Of a stretch of 64,000 nt of DNA, positions 19,458 to 28,701 are shown piece by piece; position 1 is the stretch's first letter; each line of letters starts with the position of its first letter. The stretch covers positions 1 through 64,000 of the forward strand of contig NZ_MZGV01000019.1 in assembly GCF_002029235.1 (NCBI RefSeq), given 5' to 3'. The notes beneath the pieces were generated by a model, which did no database searches, was not told the DNA's origin, and was given only the letters and a program-made list of their open reading frames with translations. The position numbers and the translations under genes were made by a program. The stretch comes from Clostridium oryzae. GTDB lineage: Bacteria; Bacillota; Clostridia; Clostridiales; Clostridiaceae.

Positions 19458-19943
19458 ATGAAAGTAGCAGTATACCCAGGAAGTTTTGATCCAATTACAA
19501 AAGGTCATGAAGATATTATAAAGAGAGCAGCTAAGGTTTTTGATGAATTAATTGTAGTTGTCTCAGTGAATCCGGATAAAAAGGGACTCTTTGATATACC
19601 TGAGCGAGTCGAATTGATTAAACGAGTCGTGAAGCCTTATGCGAATGTAAAGGTAGAAAGTTTTGACGGCCTTGTTATAAACTATATGAAGACTCATGAT
19701 ATTAAGGTTATTATTAAGGGGCTAAGGGCAATGTCCGATTTTGAATATGAATTTCAAATGGCTCTTATCAACAACAAATTGGATTCATCAGTTGAAACTC
19801 TTTTTATGATGACCAATACGGAATATTCTTTTTTGAGTTCATCAGCGGTTAAACAGACAGCTATGTTTGGAGGGTGTATAAAGGGACTCGTTCCAGATGA
19901 AATACTTAATGATGTAATAAAAAAAGTAGGAAATAGGAGATGA
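19458..19943 (+). CDS. coaD: Phosphopantetheine adenylyltransferase
   Basis: A 161-aa nucleotidyltransferase performing the penultimate CoA step. It shows [14 protein letters not shown] with the T/HxGH motif near residue 8-20, [15 protein letters not shown] near 88 and the [11 protein letters not shown] motif near 124. SD GGAGG is 7 nt before ATG. Confidence 0.97.
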   Translation: MKVAVYPGSFDPITKGHEDIIKRAAKVFDELIVVVSVNPDKKGLFDIPERVELIKRVVKPYANVKVESFDGLVINYMKTHDIKVIIKGLRAMSDFEYEFQMALINNKLDSSVETLFMMTNTEYSFLSSSAVKQTAMFGGCIKGLVPDEILNDVIKKVGNRR

Positions 19944-19947
19944 AGTA

Positions 19948-20472
19948 ATGGATGTTATTCAATTATTGGAATATCTTCAAGAACTTATTGAAGGTGCATC
20001 AAAGGTACCTATAACTGGCAAAATTCTATTAGATAAAGCAGAAGTAATGGACATTGTAGACCAGATTGTTAACTATTTGCCAGATGAATTTAAAAAAGCT
20101 CAATGGCTTTTGACAGAAAAAGAAAGAATACTAGATGAAGCTAACAAGCAGTATGAATCAGTAAAAAAAGAAACAATGGAAATGATGAAAAAGCAGGTAG
20201 AAAATCATGATATAACTAAGGAAGCCCAAATAAAAGCCCAGGAAATTATAGCACAAGCTCAGAGAGATGCTAAGACTATAAGACTTGGCGCACGGGACTA
20301 TGCCGATGAAGTTCTGTCTGAGCTTGATAGAGAGATTGAGGATAAAACTAATAAAATGCTCGTGACAATGAAACAGAGTATGGAAACTTATATTCAATCT
20401 GTTGCTAAAGAGGTAAAAGATAATTCCACAAAAATACGAGGTAATATAAAAGAACTAAGAAGTATGAAATAA
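19948..20472 (+). CDS. Coiled-coil protein (ATP synthase subunit B/H-like), function unknown
   Basis: A 174-aa soluble protein starting MDVIQLLEYLQELIEGASKV, with a long charged helix from about 55 to 165 resembling the b/H stalk subunits of ATPases and DivIVA-like coils (EAQIKAQEIIAQAQRDAKTIR). There is no membrane helix, so it is not a true F-type b subunit. It starts 4 nt after coaD. Clostridial genomes often carry such a gene here, but I do not know its role. Confidence 0.75.
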   Translation: MDVIQLLEYLQELIEGASKVPITGKILLDKAEVMDIVDQIVNYLPDEFKKAQWLLTEKERILDEANKQYESVKKETMEMMKKQVENHDITKEAQIKAQEIIAQAQRDAKTIRLGARDYADEVLSELDREIEDKTNKMLVTMKQSMETYIQSVAKEVKDNSTKIRGNIKELRSMK

Positions 20473-20473
20473 T

Positions 20474-21535
20474 TTATATACATATATGTACATAGCTATT
20501 TATTATTAATAATACTGCAGAGCATAGTGATGCAAATAATCCTTGGATGAATTTACGTTTTATGTATTTTGATATAGATAGCTCAGGAAAGACATACATA
20601 AATGAGTATACTTGCGATATTACGGATAGTCCGCTGAAGCACATTAAAAAACTTGCCAGCACACATTTATATTCTATTGCCATGTTTATTAATGATATCA
20701 TTTTGCAGCCCTTTGTAAATTCTATGGAACCAAGTATAAGAGATTTCAAAACTATGTATACATGTGAGTTAAATGAAAATTTCATAATGAAAAAATCTAG
20801 AAAGAAGTTATAGTTAATAATATCTATAAGTACTGCGAAAAATATTATGTATCCGCCTATGGAGATTGAGCTCCTTATAGCATTTTCAATACTCTTTTTT
20901 ATGGCACTTCCTATATTTGGAGTATTAATATTTTTTTCGCTATGTGCTGGTATGTATGTAAAAGAAACAGGTGGACTTATAAAGAATGACATCAATATGC
21001 AACTTAGATAGTTTGAGCATAATATAATGAAACCAATAGTAGAATTTTTAAACATTGAATTTCCTAAAGTACCTATGATGAAAATTGGACTTGCATTGGA
21101 GGCTATATTAAGCATCCTCTGGCAAGTTTCTTTATCTATTGTTCCCTTTTCATATAGATCGCACGAATATTTTGCACCAAGGGGATAACCGCATAGCATG
21201 CTTATTATTACAACAATACTACTGCTTGTAGGTAGATGCAGAGGTTTACAGAGAAGTCTACCTAAATATTTAGCATATATGTTTACACCGTTATATTCAA
21301 TTAATAGATTACAGATTATTAGAAATGGAAATAATGATGGAAACACTGAAGTAAAAAATAATTTAGCTCCTGCTAATGTAGATTCCATGCACAGCTTTGG
21401 AAATAGTACAAAAAAAATTATCGTGCAGCTGCATAGGAACACAACTATGTAATTGAGATTGATTTTCTTAAATATGAATGACACAAGAAAAGTAAACAGT
21501 AAAATAAAGGACACAAGAAAAATAGTATCTATCAT
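20474..21535 (-). CDS. ylbJ: Sporulation integral membrane protein YlbJ
   Basis: A 353-aa polytopic membrane protein of the nucleoside-recognition/GATE family with about eight hydrophobic segments. Motifs FPSLFPFLIICNLLIEY, SMLCGYPLGAKYSCDLYEKG and NIASNASPIFIIGTLG match the YlbJ pattern. In Bacillus it is a sigma-E gene needed for spore cortex. GGAGG precedes ATG by 5 nt on the minus strand. Converges on the coiled-coil gene with 1 nt between stops. Confidence 0.9.
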   Translation of the reverse strand: MIDTIFLVSFILLFTFLVSFIFKKINLNYIVVFLCSCTIIFFVLFPKLCMESTLAGAKLFFTSVFPSLFPFLIICNLLIEYNGVNIYAKYLGRLLCKPLHLPTSSSIVVIISMLCGYPLGAKYSCDLYEKGTIDKETCQRMLNIASNASPIFIIGTLGNSMFKNSTIGFIILCSNYLSCILMSFFISPPVSFTYIPAHSEKNINTPNIGSAIKKSIENAIRSSISIGGYIIFFAVLIDIINYNFFLDFFIMKFSFNSHVYIVLKSLILGSIEFTKGCKMISLINMAIEYKCVLASFLMCFSGLSVISQVYSFMYVFPELSISKYIKRKFIQGLFASLCSAVLLIINSYVHICI

Positions 21536-21615
21536 ATGTTCCTCCAGTTAATATTTTTTATGAATTCTAATTATATATATATTTATAATTTAAACTGGAA
21601 GAAATATTACAAAAA

Positions 21616-22830
21616 TCAAATTATTATCGGGCTTTTTATGTAATCCTGTTTATAGGAAATTTTATCATTTAAAATACTATATGCATTAGTACTCAATACA
21701 TCCATGTCTAGCAGTGGGTCTGTAATGTATTTGGGCAGCTTCGTATAAATTCGTATAGATGAAGTATTTTTTATTCTTTTCAATATTTCAGCACCTATAG
21801 AATTCAATCCAAGCACCCTGATATATTCAATTGGAAGCTTTGTTACGGAATCCAGTGAATATTTTTCAAAGCCGATGAAATATTGAGCTAATATTCTGCT
21901 TATCCGTGTATAAGTATAGCCTTTTGTCTTAACCTTCTTTATGAAATCGTCAAGGGATGAACTATTGCCGATAAAATTCATCATTCTATTCAATAAATCA
22001 TTATTACAGTCTAAAATATTTAGGATATCTTTTGACGAATCTGTTATTAGCTTATATTTTATATAGCTGAACATATCTTTTGAAAAAATAAAATTATAAT
22101 TGCTCTGTTTTAATTCTTTCATAGTATTAGAGCTGCCTTCAGGCAAATGGGATAACAATGAGTTTAAATCGTCATTATTCATTAGGTTATGTCTTATTGC
22201 ACTAGCACTTGAAAAAGTATCACTTAAAGCTAAACTATTATAGCTTCCTCCGACTCTTCTAATTGTAAAAGGCTCAATGGTGGATTTACATTTAATGAGT
22301 GCTTTACAGTACTCTATCCCTAATATATTATTAGGATTATTAAGAATTTCATTATAGTTAGTTTTAGGATCTTCAGAAAAATAGTTTTGAACTGTCAAAG
22401 CTCTTGCGGTTGGAAAATCATATCCTGCCTTTATATATTTTTTTATGTTTGCTTTAAATTCAATTGGTTCATCAAATAATACCGATGCTATTTTATTAAG
22501 TGTTTTTACCTCTCCAAGTTCACTCCCAAAAGATAAATAGTTCACTATGCTTAAACTGTTTAGAATACTTACCGCAGCATTAGCGAAGTATTCAGCTGAA
22601 CTTAATGAATATAGTGAAGGTAATTCAAGAACCAGATCCACTCCAGATTTTAGTGCCATTAAAGTTCGATTCCACTTATCAATTAGTGCTGGTTCACCTC
22701 GTTGTACGAAGTTACCACTCATTATGCAAATAAGCCCGCTGCAATTTGTAAGCTCTTTTGTTTTTTCTATTTGATATTTATGTCCATTGTGAAGAGGATT
22801 ATATTCACTTATTATTGCTGATATTATCAT
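21616..22830 (-). CDS. tmcAL: tRNA(Met) cytidine acetate ligase TmcAL (YlbM family)
   Basis: A 404-aa nucleotidyltransferase-like protein. The N-terminus MIISAIISEYNPLHNGHKYQI has the HIGH-like HNGH motif; then IMSGNFVQRGEPALIDKWNRT, and VDLVLELPSLYSLSSAEYFANAAV. TmcAL makes N4-acetylcytidine in the elongator tRNA-Met anticodon using acetate and ATP. ATG 22830 is chosen over TTG 22836 because GAGGTG lies 7 nt before it. Divergent to pta-ackA, which shares acetate/acetyl-P as a metabolite. Confidence 0.92.
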   Translation of the reverse strand: MIISAIISEYNPLHNGHKYQIEKTKELTNCSGLICIMSGNFVQRGEPALIDKWNRTLMALKSGVDLVLELPSLYSLSSAEYFANAAVSILNSLSIVNYLSFGSELGEVKTLNKIASVLFDEPIEFKANIKKYIKAGYDFPTARALTVQNYFSEDPKTNYNEILNNPNNILGIEYCKALIKCKSTIEPFTIRRVGGSYNSLALSDTFSSASAIRHNLMNNDDLNSLLSHLPEGSSNTMKELKQSNYNFIFSKDMFSYIKYKLITDSSKDILNILDCNNDLLNRMMNFIGNSSSLDDFIKKVKTKGYTYTRISRILAQYFIGFEKYSLDSVTKLPIEYIRVLGLNSIGAEILKRIKNTSSIRIYTKLPKYITDPLLDMDVLSTNAYSILNDKISYKQDYIKSPIII

Positions 22831-22861
22831 AGTCAATCACCTCGTACTTTGATAAATATAT

Positions 22862-22890
22862 ATAATAACTATAGTATAAGTAATCTTCAA
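22862..22890 (-). promoter_or_regulatory. Candidate promoter of tmcAL-ylbJ
   Basis: On minus, TTGAAG and TATTAT with 17-nt spacing, about 30 nt before the tmcAL start. Confidence 0.5.
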
Positions 22891-23170
22891 AGTAAATATT
22901 GCTAATCAGATCAATTAGAAATGCCAAATGGGTAATTGGAAAAATTAAAAATTGATTTTTTTCATAACTAAACATGTATTTTGAAATTTTATGTTGAAAA
23001 ATACCTACTGTGAGGAGTATATTATTATTGATATGCATTTATAAATAGATATGGCATAGAGAAAACTAACTTTTAGAAAAGAATAATTTGTGTCTGATGA
23101 TTTTTTCTAGTTTCTAAGTTAGTGACAGAATTGTATATCTTTAGGTATGCTTTAATTTTCGAAAGGAGAA
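22891..23170. other. Divergent intergenic region with an inverted repeat
   Basis: The tmcAL-pta intergenic interval holds no convincing gene. ACTAACTTTTAGAAA at 23065-23079 is mirrored by TTTCTAAGTTAGT at 23111-23123 (13 pairs, 2-nt bulge), about 55 nt before pta. It could be an operator or a leader hairpin. I cannot place a clear pta promoter. Confidence 0.5.
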
Positions 23171-23176
23171 ATGAAC

Positions 23177-24181
23177 ATGGAATTAATGAAAAAAATATGG
23201 CAGCTAGCAAGAGAAAACAGAAAAAAGATAGTTCTGCCAGAAGGAAATGAGGAGAGAACTTTACTTGCCTGCAAGAGCATCAGAGATAATGGTATTGCAG
23301 AAATAATACTTGTAGGTAATGTAGAAGAAATTAGAAATAAAGCAAAAGAGATAGGTGCCGATATTGAAGGAATAAATATAGAAGATCCGGAAACTAGTGA
23401 TAAGACAAAAAAATTAGCAGAAACTTTCTATGAACTTAGAAAAAACAAAGGAATGACTCTTGAAAAAGCCGACAAAATAGTTAGAGATCCGTTATATTTT
23501 GGAACTATGCTTGTTAAAACAGGTGAAGTAGATGGAATGGTATCAGGTGCTATTCATACTACAGGTGATTTATTAAGGCCTGGTCTTCAAATTGTAAAAA
23601 CTGCTCCTGGTGTATCTGTTGTTTCCAGCTTTTTCATTATGCAAGTTCCAGATTGTGAATATGGACAAGACGGAATGCTTGTGTTCTCAGACTGTGCAGT
23701 TAATCCTAATCCTAATCAGGATCAGCTTGCTTCAATAGCTGTAGCTACAGCTGAGACAGCTAAAAATCTATGTGGTCTTGAACCTAGAGTAGCAATGCTT
23801 TCATTTTCAACTATGGGAAGTGCAGATCATGAGATGGTAGACAAAGTAAGAAATGCTACTAATATTGTAAAAGAAAAGAGACCAGATATATTAATCGATG
23901 GTGAATTACAGTTAGATGCTGCTATAGTAAGAAAGGTTGCTGATCAGAAGGCTCCTGATAGTGATGTCGCAGGAAGGGCAAATGTTCTAGTATTTCCTGA
24001 TTTGCAAGCTGGAAATATAGGTTACAAATTAGTTCAAAGATTTGCAAAGGCTGAAGCTATTGGACCAATATGTCAAGGATTTGCAAGACCAATAAATGAC
24101 CTATCTAGAGGATGCAGTTCGGAGGATATTGTAAATGTAGTTGCAGTAACCGTAGTTCAGGCCCAAAATTGTGCTAAATAA
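23177..24181 (+). CDS. pta: Phosphate acetyltransferase
   Basis: A 334-aa Pta, converting acetyl-CoA and phosphate to acetyl-phosphate. Conserved segments are RKKIVLPEGNEERTL near residue 14, VDGMVSGAIHTTGDLLRPGLQI near 115, MLSFSTMGSADHEMVDKV and the C-terminal CQGFARPINDLSRGCSSEDIV. ATG 23177 is preferred over 23171 since AGGAG is 8 nt before it. AckA follows after 22 nt: the acetate-producing ATP-yielding pair of anaerobes. Confidence 0.96.
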   Translation: MELMKKIWQLARENRKKIVLPEGNEERTLLACKSIRDNGIAEIILVGNVEEIRNKAKEIGADIEGINIEDPETSDKTKKLAETFYELRKNKGMTLEKADKIVRDPLYFGTMLVKTGEVDGMVSGAIHTTGDLLRPGLQIVKTAPGVSVVSSFFIMQVPDCEYGQDGMLVFSDCAVNPNPNQDQLASIAVATAETAKNLCGLEPRVAMLSFSTMGSADHEMVDKVRNATNIVKEKRPDILIDGELQLDAAIVRKVADQKAPDSDVAGRANVLVFPDLQAGNIGYKLVQRFAKAEAIGPICQGFARPINDLSRGCSSEDIVNVVAVTVVQAQNCAK

Positions 24182-24203
24182 TTTAGAATATGGAGATGAT
24201 TAA

Positions 24204-25394
24204 ATGAAAGTACTTGTCATCAATTGTGGAAGTTCATCACTTAAATATCAACTTTTTGATATGGAAGATGAATCAGTATTAGCAAAAGGTCTAGTAGAAA
24301 GAATAGGAAATAAAGGCTCAAATCTAACTCAAAAAGTAAGTGGAAGAGAAAACTATGTAGTTGAAAGACCACTTAAAGACCATAAGGATGCTATAAAATT
24401 AGTTGTAGACACTCTTACTGATAAAAACAATGGTGTAATAGGTAATATGAGTGAAATATCTGCAGTAGGACACAGAGTTGTTCATGGTGGGGAAAAGTAT
24501 GCAGAATCCGTACTTATCGATGATGAAGTTATGAAAGCTATGGAGGAGTGTATAAAGTTGGCTCCTCTTCACAATCCACCTAATATAATTGGCATAAAGG
24601 CTTGTCAAGCTCTTATGCCTAATGTTCCTATGGTTGCAGTTTTCGATACTTCATTTCATCAGACTATGTCTGAGGAGGCATATATGTATGCCCTTCCATA
24701 TGAATTTTATCAGAAGTTCAAAATCAGAAGATATGGTTTCCATGGAACATCTCATAAATATGTTTCAAAAGTAGCTGCAGAGATGCTTGGTAAGAAAGCA
24801 GAGGATTTAAAAATGATAACCTGCCATCTTGGAAATGGCGGAAGCATTACAGCTGTTAAAAATGGTAAATCTATTGATACTAGTATGGGCTTTACACCAC
24901 TTGAGGGAATCGTAATGGGAACAAGATGTGGAAATATAGATCCAGCCATATTAACTTATCTTATAAATGAAGAAGGATATACTACTGAAGAGTTAGATAA
25001 TATCTTGAATAAAAAATCTGGTCTTCTTGGTCTTTCTGGAGAGAGCAGTGATTTTAGAGATATAAACGCAGGAGAACAGAAAGGCAACGAACGTTGTAAA
25101 TTAGCGCTTAAGGTTTACATATATAAGATAAAGCAGTTTATAGGCTCCTATGTAGCTTCTATGAACGGGTTAGATTGTCTTGTGTTTACTGCAGGTATTG
25201 GAGAAAATGCATATGAGATAAGAGAAAGAGTATGCGAGAATATGGAATACTTAGGTATAAAAATAGATAAAGAGAAGAACAGAGTTAGAGGAGTTGCTGT
25301 AGATTTTACAGCTGAAGGCTCTAGAGTAAAGGTACTAGCTATACCTACAGATGAAGAGCTTATGATAGCTAGAGATACAGTAAGTCTTATTTAG
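24204..25394 (+). CDS. ackA: Acetate kinase
   Basis: A 396-aa ASKHA-fold kinase that makes acetate and ATP from acetyl-phosphate. The start [18 protein letters not shown] is typical; [24 protein letters not shown] (catalytic Asp), [18 protein letters not shown] and FTAGIGENA follow. Length is full. An imperfect terminator follows. Confidence 0.97.
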   Translation: MKVLVINCGSSSLKYQLFDMEDESVLAKGLVERIGNKGSNLTQKVSGRENYVVERPLKDHKDAIKLVVDTLTDKNNGVIGNMSEISAVGHRVVHGGEKYAESVLIDDEVMKAMEECIKLAPLHNPPNIIGIKACQALMPNVPMVAVFDTSFHQTMSEEAYMYALPYEFYQKFKIRRYGFHGTSHKYVSKVAAEMLGKKAEDLKMITCHLGNGGSITAVKNGKSIDTSMGFTPLEGIVMGTRCGNIDPAILTYLINEEGYTTEELDNILNKKSGLLGLSGESSDFRDINAGEQKGNERCKLALKVYIYKIKQFIGSYVASMNGLDCLVFTAGIGENAYEIRERVCENMEYLGIKIDKEKNRVRGVAVDFTAEGSRVKVLAIPTDEELMIARDTVSLI

Positions 25395-25401
25395 TATATA
25401 T

Positions 25402-25441
25402 AAATAGAAATCCTAGAGAGTGATAAGGTTTCTATTTAAGT
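25402..25441 (+). terminator. Probable terminator after ackA
   Basis: AAATAGAAATCCT pairs with AGGTTTCTATTT (one bulge); the following T tract is short. Confidence 0.5.
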
Positions 25442-25551
25442 TCAGAAAAAACAATGTGGGCAGCTAAGGCTATCCATAGGTTTTATTCTCTAGTAAAATG
25501 TAAATCGTATAGCATGGTTATTAGTTATTTTTTGAATATGCCTAATTTATC

Positions 25552-25580
25552 TTGACTTTTTAAAAGGTAATTTATATAAT
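25552..25580 (+). promoter_or_regulatory. Strong sigma-A promoter of yceD-rpmF-plsX
   Basis: TTGACT at 25552-25557 and perfect TATAAT at 25575-25580, 17-nt spacing. The expected start near 25587 leaves about 25 nt before the SD of yceD. Confidence 0.8.
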
Positions 25581-25612
25581 TGATTGTGGCAACTGTAATT
25601 AAAAGTTAATAT

Positions 25613-25680
25613 AAGGAGTGAGTAATAAGTTATTCCAGTGTGGGTGCATTTATACATATGGGTATAACTTGGCTAAAATG
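25613..25680 (+). promoter_or_regulatory. Split ribosome binding site of yceD: SD, hairpin, ATG
   Basis: AAGGAG at 25613-25618 is 59 nt before ATG 25678. AAGTTAT (25627-25633) pairs with ATAACTT (25664-25670), extended inward by CC/GG and GTGTG/CATAT. Folding leaves about 8 nt on the left and 7 on the right. The GTG at 25618 overlaps the SD itself and is an unlikely start. Confidence 0.5.
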
Positions 25681-26178
25681 TTTATTGATATCGAAGATAT
25701 TATCTCAAGAAAGACATCAAAAAAAGATATTAGTATTTGTGTAAAGCCACAAGATATATTTAAGAATGAAAGCGAAGTCAGAGCAAAGAATGACCTTAAT
25801 TTTTCTGGTGAACTTTACGCTGCTAGTGAAACCATTAATCTGGAGGGTAAACTTTCTGGCGACCTAATGCTTACTTGCTCTAGATGCTTGGAAGAGTTTC
25901 CTTATCATTTAGATTTGGAGATTCAAGAAAAGTTTTCTTTAGTTCCTAACAATGAAGATGATTCTACTATTTTCATTGATAGTGATAAAATTAATTTTAT
26001 CTATATATTTGAAACCAATATTTTAATGTCACTTCCAATGAAGAAATTGTGTAGTGATGATTGTAAAGGGTTATGTCAGCACTGTGGCACTAATTTGAAT
26101 CACCGTACGTGCAATTGTAATAGTGAGAATATAGACCCTAGACTGTCTAAATTGAAAGACATGTTTTTTACTGATTAA
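25678..26178 (+). CDS. yceD: DUF177 / YceD family protein (23S rRNA accumulation)
   Basis: A 166-aa YceD/YlbN protein. The core is GELYAASETINLEGKLSGDLMLTCSRCLEEFPYHLDLEIQEKF with the CxxC, and a C-terminal zinc-like set CSDDCKGLCQHCGTNL. YceD is linked to 23S rRNA levels and always accompanies rpmF, as here. The in-frame ORF extends back to GTG 25618, but this overlaps the SD; ATG 25678 (MFIDIEDIISRK) fits family lengths. An SD-less or hairpin-bridged start is discussed separately. Confidence 0.88.
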   Translation: MFIDIEDIISRKTSKKDISICVKPQDIFKNESEVRAKNDLNFSGELYAASETINLEGKLSGDLMLTCSRCLEEFPYHLDLEIQEKFSLVPNNEDDSTIFIDSDKINFIYIFETNILMSLPMKKLCSDDCKGLCQHCGTNLNHRTCNCNSENIDPRLSKLKDMFFTD

Positions 26179-26190
26179 GGAGGTGTTATA

Positions 26191-26373
26191 GTGGGAAACC
26201 CAGCTAGAAGATTTTCTAAAGCAAGAAGAGATTCAAGAAGAGCTCAGACTTTTAAGCTTAGCGTACCAGGAATGGTAGAGTGTCCTCAATGCCATGAATT
26301 GAAGCTCGCTCATAGAGTTTGCAAGAATTGTGGTTATTATAAGGGAAAAGAAATAGTTGCTCTTGAAAAATAA
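26191..26373 (+). CDS. rpmF: 50S ribosomal protein L32
   Basis: A 60-aa L32 with [18 protein letters not shown] at the N-terminus and four zinc cysteines (CPQC and CKNC). The start is GTG with AAGGAGGTG 6 nt upstream. Twelve nt after yceD, the usual pair. Confidence 0.97.
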   Translation: MGNPARRFSKARRDSRRAQTFKLSVPGMVECPQCHELKLAHRVCKNCGYYKGKEIVALEK

Positions 26374-26400
26374 AGGAAGTCTGTATGCCTTCTCTTATTT

Positions 26401-26437
26401 GGGACATTACCTTTAGGTATTGTCCCATTTCGTTTAA
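26401..26437 (+). terminator. Terminator-like hairpin after rpmF
   Basis: GGGACATTACC TTTA GGTATTGTCCC (one mismatch) followed by ATTTCGTTT. The T tract is imperfect, so readthrough to plsX is possible. Confidence 0.65.
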
Positions 26438-26503
26438 TTGGGGGATATTAATTTAAATATGTTCTCTTTCAATGTTAAAATATTTTAAGGAAGGATGATT
26501 ATA

Positions 26504-27508
26504 TTGAAGATTTCTGTAGATGCTATGGGCGGAGATAATGCGCCTAAGGCTGTAATAGAAGGCTGTATTGCTGCAATTAAAAGCACTGATATAGATATAA
26601 TACTTACAGGACCAGAATCGCTATTACAAGAACAACTATCTAAATATGATTACGATAAAAGCAGAATAGAGATATTAGATGCACCAGAAGTTATTGGTAC
26701 TAATGAACATCCTGTAATGGCGATTAGAAAGAAAAAAAATTCAAGCCTCAATATAGCACTTGACTGTGTGAAAAATGGAAAAAGTGATGCAGTAATATCT
26801 GCTGGCAGTACAGGAGCAATTTTGGCTGGTGGTCTGTTTAAAATTGGACGTATAGAAGGTGTAGAAAGACCTGCTATTGCACCTATGCTTCCAGGAAAGA
26901 ATAAATCCTTTATCATAATCGATGTTGGAGCAAATGTAGATTGTAAACCAAGTAACTTGCTTCAATTTGGAATTATGGGAAATATATATATGCAAGATGT
27001 AATGGGTATAGAGAAACCATCTATAGGTCTAATTAATATTGGCGCAGAAGAAGAAAAAGGCAATGAACTTACCAAAAGTGCATATAAGCTTCTTAAAGAA
27101 AGCAAGCTTAATTTTATTGGTAATGTTGAGCCAAGATACATACCTAATGGCGATGTGGATGTGTTAGTCAGTGATGGATTTGTTGGAAATACATTTTTAA
27201 AGACCTATGAAGGCGTTGCTTCTACAATTTTTTCTATTTTGAAAACAGAAATAAAATCATCCTTGAGAGGAACTATTGGCGGACTTATATTAAAACCTGT
27301 ATTTAGCAGATTCAAAAAAAGATTTGATTATAAAGAAATTGGCGGAGCACCATTTTTAGGTATAGATGGAATATGTATAAAAGCACATGGAAGTTCTGAT
27401 GCCAAGGCGATTTATAATGCTATAAGACAAGCAAAAATATTATTTGATAAAAAGATTATTGATAAAATAAAAGAGAGTATAACAGAGAGTTTAAGCACTG
27501 AAAGTTAA
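26504..27508 (+). CDS. plsX: Phosphate acyltransferase PlsX
   Basis: A 334-aa enzyme making acyl-phosphate from acyl-ACP. The N-terminus [19 protein letters not shown] and the segments [43 protein letters not shown] are typical. Start taken as TTG 26504, 9 nt after AAGGAAGG; the ATG 26495 overlaps that SD. It is separated from acpP by 89 nt with an extra promoter. Confidence 0.95.
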   Translation: MKISVDAMGGDNAPKAVIEGCIAAIKSTDIDIILTGPESLLQEQLSKYDYDKSRIEILDAPEVIGTNEHPVMAIRKKKNSSLNIALDCVKNGKSDAVISAGSTGAILAGGLFKIGRIEGVERPAIAPMLPGKNKSFIIIDVGANVDCKPSNLLQFGIMGNIYMQDVMGIEKPSIGLINIGAEEEKGNELTKSAYKLLKESKLNFIGNVEPRYIPNGDVDVLVSDGFVGNTFLKTYEGVASTIFSILKTEIKSSLRGTIGGLILKPVFSRFKKRFDYKEIGGAPFLGIDGICIKAHGSSDAKAIYNAIRQAKILFDKKIIDKIKESITESLSTES

Positions 27509-27537
27509 TATTATAGTAATTAAATATCATTTTAATA

Positions 27538-27566
27538 TTGACGTTATAATAGTTATATAATATTAT
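27538..27566 (+). promoter_or_regulatory. Probable sigma-A promoter of acpP
   Basis: TTGACG at 27538-27543, TATTAT at 27561-27566, 17-nt spacing; 32 nt before acpP. Confidence 0.6.
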
Positions 27567-27597
27567 CTAATTGAAGATTTCTTTAGGAGGTGAGTTT

Positions 27598-27831
27598 ATG
27601 ATATTTGATAAGGTTAAGGAAATATTAGCTGATAAGCTAAGTTTAGAAGAAGATGAGATAAGTATGGAATCATCCTTTATAGATGATTTAGGAGCGGATT
27701 CTCTTGATATAGTTGAGCTTATTATGGCTCTTGAAGATGAGTTTGACATTGAGATTCCTGACGAAGAAGTTGAAAAAATAAGTACTGTAGGAGATATAGT
27801 AGAGTACATAAGAGCCCACAGTGAAGAATAA
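27598..27831 (+). CDS. acpP: Acyl carrier protein
   Basis: A 77-aa ACP with the phosphopantetheine Ser in [21 protein letters not shown] near residue 36. SD TAGGAGGTGAG precedes ATG 27598, so the in-frame upstream codon at 27571 is not the start. The strong own promoter and terminator suggest a high, independent level. Confidence 0.97.
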   Translation: MIFDKVKEILADKLSLEEDEISMESSFIDDLGADSLDIVELIMALEDEFDIEIPDEEVEKISTVGDIVEYIRAHSEE

Positions 27832-27838
27832 GATTAAA

Positions 27839-27861
27839 GACCCCGTTTAAACGGGGTTTTT
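27839..27861 (+). terminator. Intrinsic terminator after acpP
   Basis: CCCCGTTT/AAACGGGG palindrome followed by T5. Confidence 0.88.
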
Positions 27862-27999
27862 AGATTATTAAAATAAATTGTATTTTATCAGACTGTTTTC
27901 ACTAAAAAAATAATGCCGGGTAGTCGTTATTTTCTTAGTAAAAATATAGAATTGGTAAATTCTAAATAAAATCTATTATTGCATAGAAGAGGTAAGTTA

Positions 28000-28701
28000 A
28001 TGAATTACGATAAAGACGTTTTAAAGGAACTAGAAAAAACTATTGGAGTTATCTTTGAAAATAATGAATTATTGAATGTAGCAATTACTCATAGTTCGTT
28101 TGCTCATCAAAAAAATGGTGTCCAGTTTAATGAGAGACTGGAGTTTTTAGGTGATTCTGTTTTACAATTAACAATAACTGAATATCTATATAAAAAATAC
28201 AAAAGAAAAACTGAAGGCGATTTGACTAAGCTAAGAGCACTTATTGTTTGTGAAAACTCGTTGTATGAGGTAGGGCGAGGATGGAACCTTGGACAATATA
28301 TATATATGAGCAAAGGCGAAGAGCTCACAGGAGGAAGAAGCAGAGTATCCATTCAGGCAGACTGCGTAGAAGCAATTATTGCTGCAGTTTATTTGGATAA
28401 AGGATTTGAGTATGCAAGGGATTTTATATTAAGGATATTTAAAAATATTATTGATAAGGCCCTTAAGAACAAAATAGTAATGGATTATAAGACGAAGCTT
28501 CAGGAAGTACTTCAGAAAGATGGAGAAGTTAAAATAGAATATAATATAGTAAAATATGAAGGACCTCCACACAGAAGAAAATTTTTTGCTAATCTTAATG
28601 TAAATGATGTTCAAACAGGTGAGGGAGTAGGCTATAGTAAAAAAGAAGCTGAACAGGAAGCTGCTAAAATGGCTTTAGAGGAAATGGAGGAGAAGCTTTG
28701 A
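28000..28701 (+). CDS. rnc: Ribonuclease III
   Basis: A 233-aa dsRNA endonuclease. The nuclease domain carries ERLEFLGDSVLQL near residue 42 and a second acidic cluster DCVEAIIAAVYLDKG near 121; the dsRBD near 160-230 ends in GVGYSKKEAEQEAAKMALEEM. ATG 28000 is chosen: GAGGT is 8 nt upstream, while the TTG 27979 has no SD. Its stop overlaps the next gene's TTG. Confidence 0.96.
   Translation: MNYDKDVLKELEKTIGVIFENNELLNVAITHSSFAHQKNGVQFNERLEFLGDSVLQLTITEYLYKKYKRKTEGDLTKLRALIVCENSLYEVGRGWNLGQYIYMSKGEELTGGRSRVSIQADCVEAIIAAVYLDKGFEYARDFILRIFKNIIDKALKNKIVMDYKTKLQEVLQKDGEVKIEYNIVKYEGPPHRRKFFANLNVNDVQTGEGVGYSKKEAEQEAAKMALEEMEEKL

Noticed and set aside
20547..20813. 88-aa ORF antisense to ylbJ
   Set aside because: No SD, no recognisable domain, and lies fully inside a well-supported gene.
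22805..23038. 77-aa minus-strand ORF in the tmcAL-pta gap
   Set aside because: AT-rich composition, overlaps the tmcAL start and its promoter, no SD seen.
25454..25555. 33-aa ORF after ackA
   Set aside because: No SD before the ATG and its end overlaps the -35 of the yceD promoter.
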